Below are positions 4,064-5,453 of a stretch of DNA of 5,453 bases, one piece after another. The stretch is from Deltaproteobacteria bacterium (GTDB lineage Bacteria; SAR324; JACQKK01). The first letter of the stretch is position 1. The number at the start of each line of letters is the position of its first letter. Both the position numbers and the translations under genes were made by a program. The notes beneath the pieces were generated by a model, which did not search any database, was not told the origin of the DNA, and saw nothing but the letters and a program-made list of their open reading frames with translations. Where the stretch lies: NCBI GenBank assembly GCA_029858165.1, contig JAOUFO010000144.1, positions 1 to 5,453 of the forward strand, read 5' to 3'.

Positions 4064-5453
4064 CTACCCCTGGACATTTTGGGGGAAGGAATCATCCTTG
4101 CGGCCCGGAACACTGTACTCATAAGGCCCGCGATAAACCGTGATGGGCTTATCAAAGTTGCCATGAGGCGGAGGAGACACAGTGGTCCACTCCAATGTGT
4201 TGGATTTCCAGGGGTTGTTGCCGGCTTTTTCGCCGGAAGCCCAACTTTTGAAAAAGTTGAACAGGAAAATCAGCTGGGAAGCCAACAAAACCAGAAGAGA
4301 CACTGTGGCTATCACCCGCAGATCATGAGCTTCCGGGGTGTTTACCAGAGAGAACGGTTCGTAGTTGTAAATCCTCCGGTGCTGGCCCATGAACCCCAAT
4401 TTGAACAGGGGAATGAACAGGGTATTGAAGGAAATGGTGGTCAGCCAGAAGTGCAGCTTGCCCAACCCGGGATTCATCATGCGGCCAAACCATTTGGGGA
4501 ACCAAAAGGTGATGGCCGCAAACCCGCCGAAGAAGGTGGCGGGGAACAAGGTGTAATGGAAGTGCGCGACCACGAAATAGTTGTCGTGGAAGTAAATATC
4601 CGAGGAGGAGGTTCCCAGGTGAATCCCGGTCACACCACCCACCAGAAACTCGCCGATTCCGGCAATCGCCCACAGCATCGGCACCTCAAAGGTGATGGAG
4701 CCGCCGTAGAGGGAGAAAATCAGGGAGAACAGCATCACCCCGAACGGAATGGAGATAATAATGGTGGTGATGGTGAAGAACTCCGCCATCCGGGGGTCAA
4801 TCCCCGCCTGGAACTGATGATGAGCCCACACGATAAAGCTGAGGGCGCCCAGGAAAATGGTGAAATACAGGGTAACTTTGTAACCGAACAACGGCTTGCG
4901 GGAAAACACCGGAATGATGTCCGCAAAGAAACCCAAAGCGGGCAACAGCACCACATACACTTCCGGGTGGCCGAAGAACCAGAACAAATGCTGGAACAAA
5001 ATCGGATCGCCGTCGGTGGAAGGGTTGTAGAACCCGGTACCGAACATCCGGTCAAACAACATCATGATGGCGCCGGCCACCAGCGGTCCCACGGAAAGAG
5101 CGAACACGATGGAGGCGATGTTGATCATCCAGATGCTCATGGGCAGCTGCCACAGACCCAAACCTTTGGTCCGCATGTTCAGGGTGGTGGTGATAAAGTT
5201 GATCCCCCCCAACAGGAAGGAGACAAACTCCAAGGCCACGGCCAGAATCCACATATGACCGCCCCAGATAATGGGGTTGCCGTCATAGCCCATGTTGTAA
5301 TACTCCACCTGACCGTCAATGATGCCTTTGGAGGCATTCAACGGAGGATAGGCGGTCCATGCCCCCGCGGCGGCGCCGCCCGGCATAAAAAACGAGGCGA
5401 CCAGCACGATACAGGACACCAGGAAAATCTGGTAGGACAACTGGTTCAACCTG
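4064..5453 (-). CDS. ctaD: Cytochrome c oxidase subunit I, A-type, 5' part missing (runs off right edge)
   Basis: About 462 residues of the catalytic subunit are in the window; the first helices, including the first haem a ligand, are missing. The frame is open to the edge (the first codons read R-L-N-Q-L-S-Y, normal subunit I sequence), so there is no start here. Numbering from the Leu at 5447-5449, it has the CuB ligands His161 (GHPEVY) and His210-His211 (WAHH), the crosslinking Tyr165, the D-channel Glu163, the Mg-site pair His288-Asp289, haem a3 His296 and haem a His298 (HFH), and the propionate arginines Arg358-Arg359. These fit R. sphaeroides subunit I with a constant offset of 123. At 239, the place of the K-channel Lys362, it has Met; 236 is Phe instead of Thr359 and 176 is Ala instead of Ser299. 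The enzyme reduces O2 to water and pumps protons in the cytoplasmic membrane. The end, with a SPPP motif, is typical and complete. Subunit II probably lies upstream. Confidence 0.96.
   Translation of the reverse strand, partial: RLNQLSYQIFLVSCIVLVASFFMPGGAAAGAWTAYPPLNASKGIIDGQVEYYNMGYDGNPIIWGGHMWILAVALEFVSFLLGGINFITTTLNMRTKGLGLWQLPMSIWMINIASIVFALSVGPLVAGAIMMLFDRMFGTGFYNPSTDGDPILFQHLFWFFGHPEVYVVLLPALGFFADIIPVFSRKPLFGYKVTLYFTIFLGALSFIVWAHHQFQAGIDPRMAEFFTITTIIISIPFGVMLFSLIFSLYGGSITFEVPMLWAIAGIGEFLVGGVTGIHLGTSSSDIYFHDNYFVVAHFHYTLFPATFFGGFAAITFWFPKWFGRMMNPGLGKLHFWLTTISFNTLFIPLFKLGFMGQHRRIYNYEPFSLVNTPEAHDLRVIATVSLLVLLASQLIFLFNFFKSWASGEKAGNNPWKSNTLEWTTVSPPPHGNFDKPITVYRGPYEYSVPGRKDDSFPQNVQG

Noticed and set aside
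5447..5449. TTG at the right edge as the start of subunit I
   Set aside because: The frame continues to the window edge with normal subunit I sequence, and the first conserved helices would be missing; it is an internal Leu codon of a truncated gene.

Overview
The window comes from a bacterium with a haem-copper respiratory chain. Every convincing protein gene lies on the minus strand, so the map reads from right to left. Base composition is moderate and the oxidase proteins are of the A-type cytochrome c oxidase kind. The sequence alone does not place the organism in a phylum; a Gram-negative aerobe or microaerobe is a reasonable guess and no more.

Right part (about 2265-5453): a cytochrome c oxidase operon. 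In transcription order it holds subunit I (N-terminus beyond the right edge), a structured 248-bp gap, a first subunit III, a subunit IV-like membrane protein, and a second, more divergent subunit III. A strong 16-bp hairpin terminator follows. Subunit I keeps all metal ligands visible here, the haem-propionate arginines and the D-channel glutamate. It has Met where the K-channel lysine should be (K362 in Rhodobacter sphaeroides numbering), and two other K-channel polar positions are also changed. This is the most unusual protein observation in the window.

Middle (about 1450-2260): two very small single-span membrane proteins of 50 and 49 residues. They align without gaps around a shared VYxY[FY]IKPE membrane-exit motif and look like diverged copies of one family. 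The first starts just past the oxidase terminator, so the terminator may act as an attenuator. The second has its own plausible promoter and is followed by an intrinsic terminator and a long hairpin. The rest of 1390-1715 has no gene; it holds these hairpins, a candidate parA promoter overlapped by a perfect 15-bp palindrome, and a structured leader.

Left part (1-1389): a tightly packed housekeeping cluster. An orphan ParA/Soj-type ATPase is followed after 3 bp by nusB (transcription antitermination), which abuts the start of an NAD-dependent DNA ligase gene (ligA) that runs off the left edge.

The gap between subunit I and the first subunit III (3816-4063) also carries a good intrinsic terminator on the opposite (plus) strand, preceded by a run of small hairpins. 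This could mark an undescribed antisense or intergenic RNA inside the oxidase operon. A 34-codon ORF with a Shine-Dalgarno sequence lies on the minus strand of the same gap, so the gap has two competing explanations.
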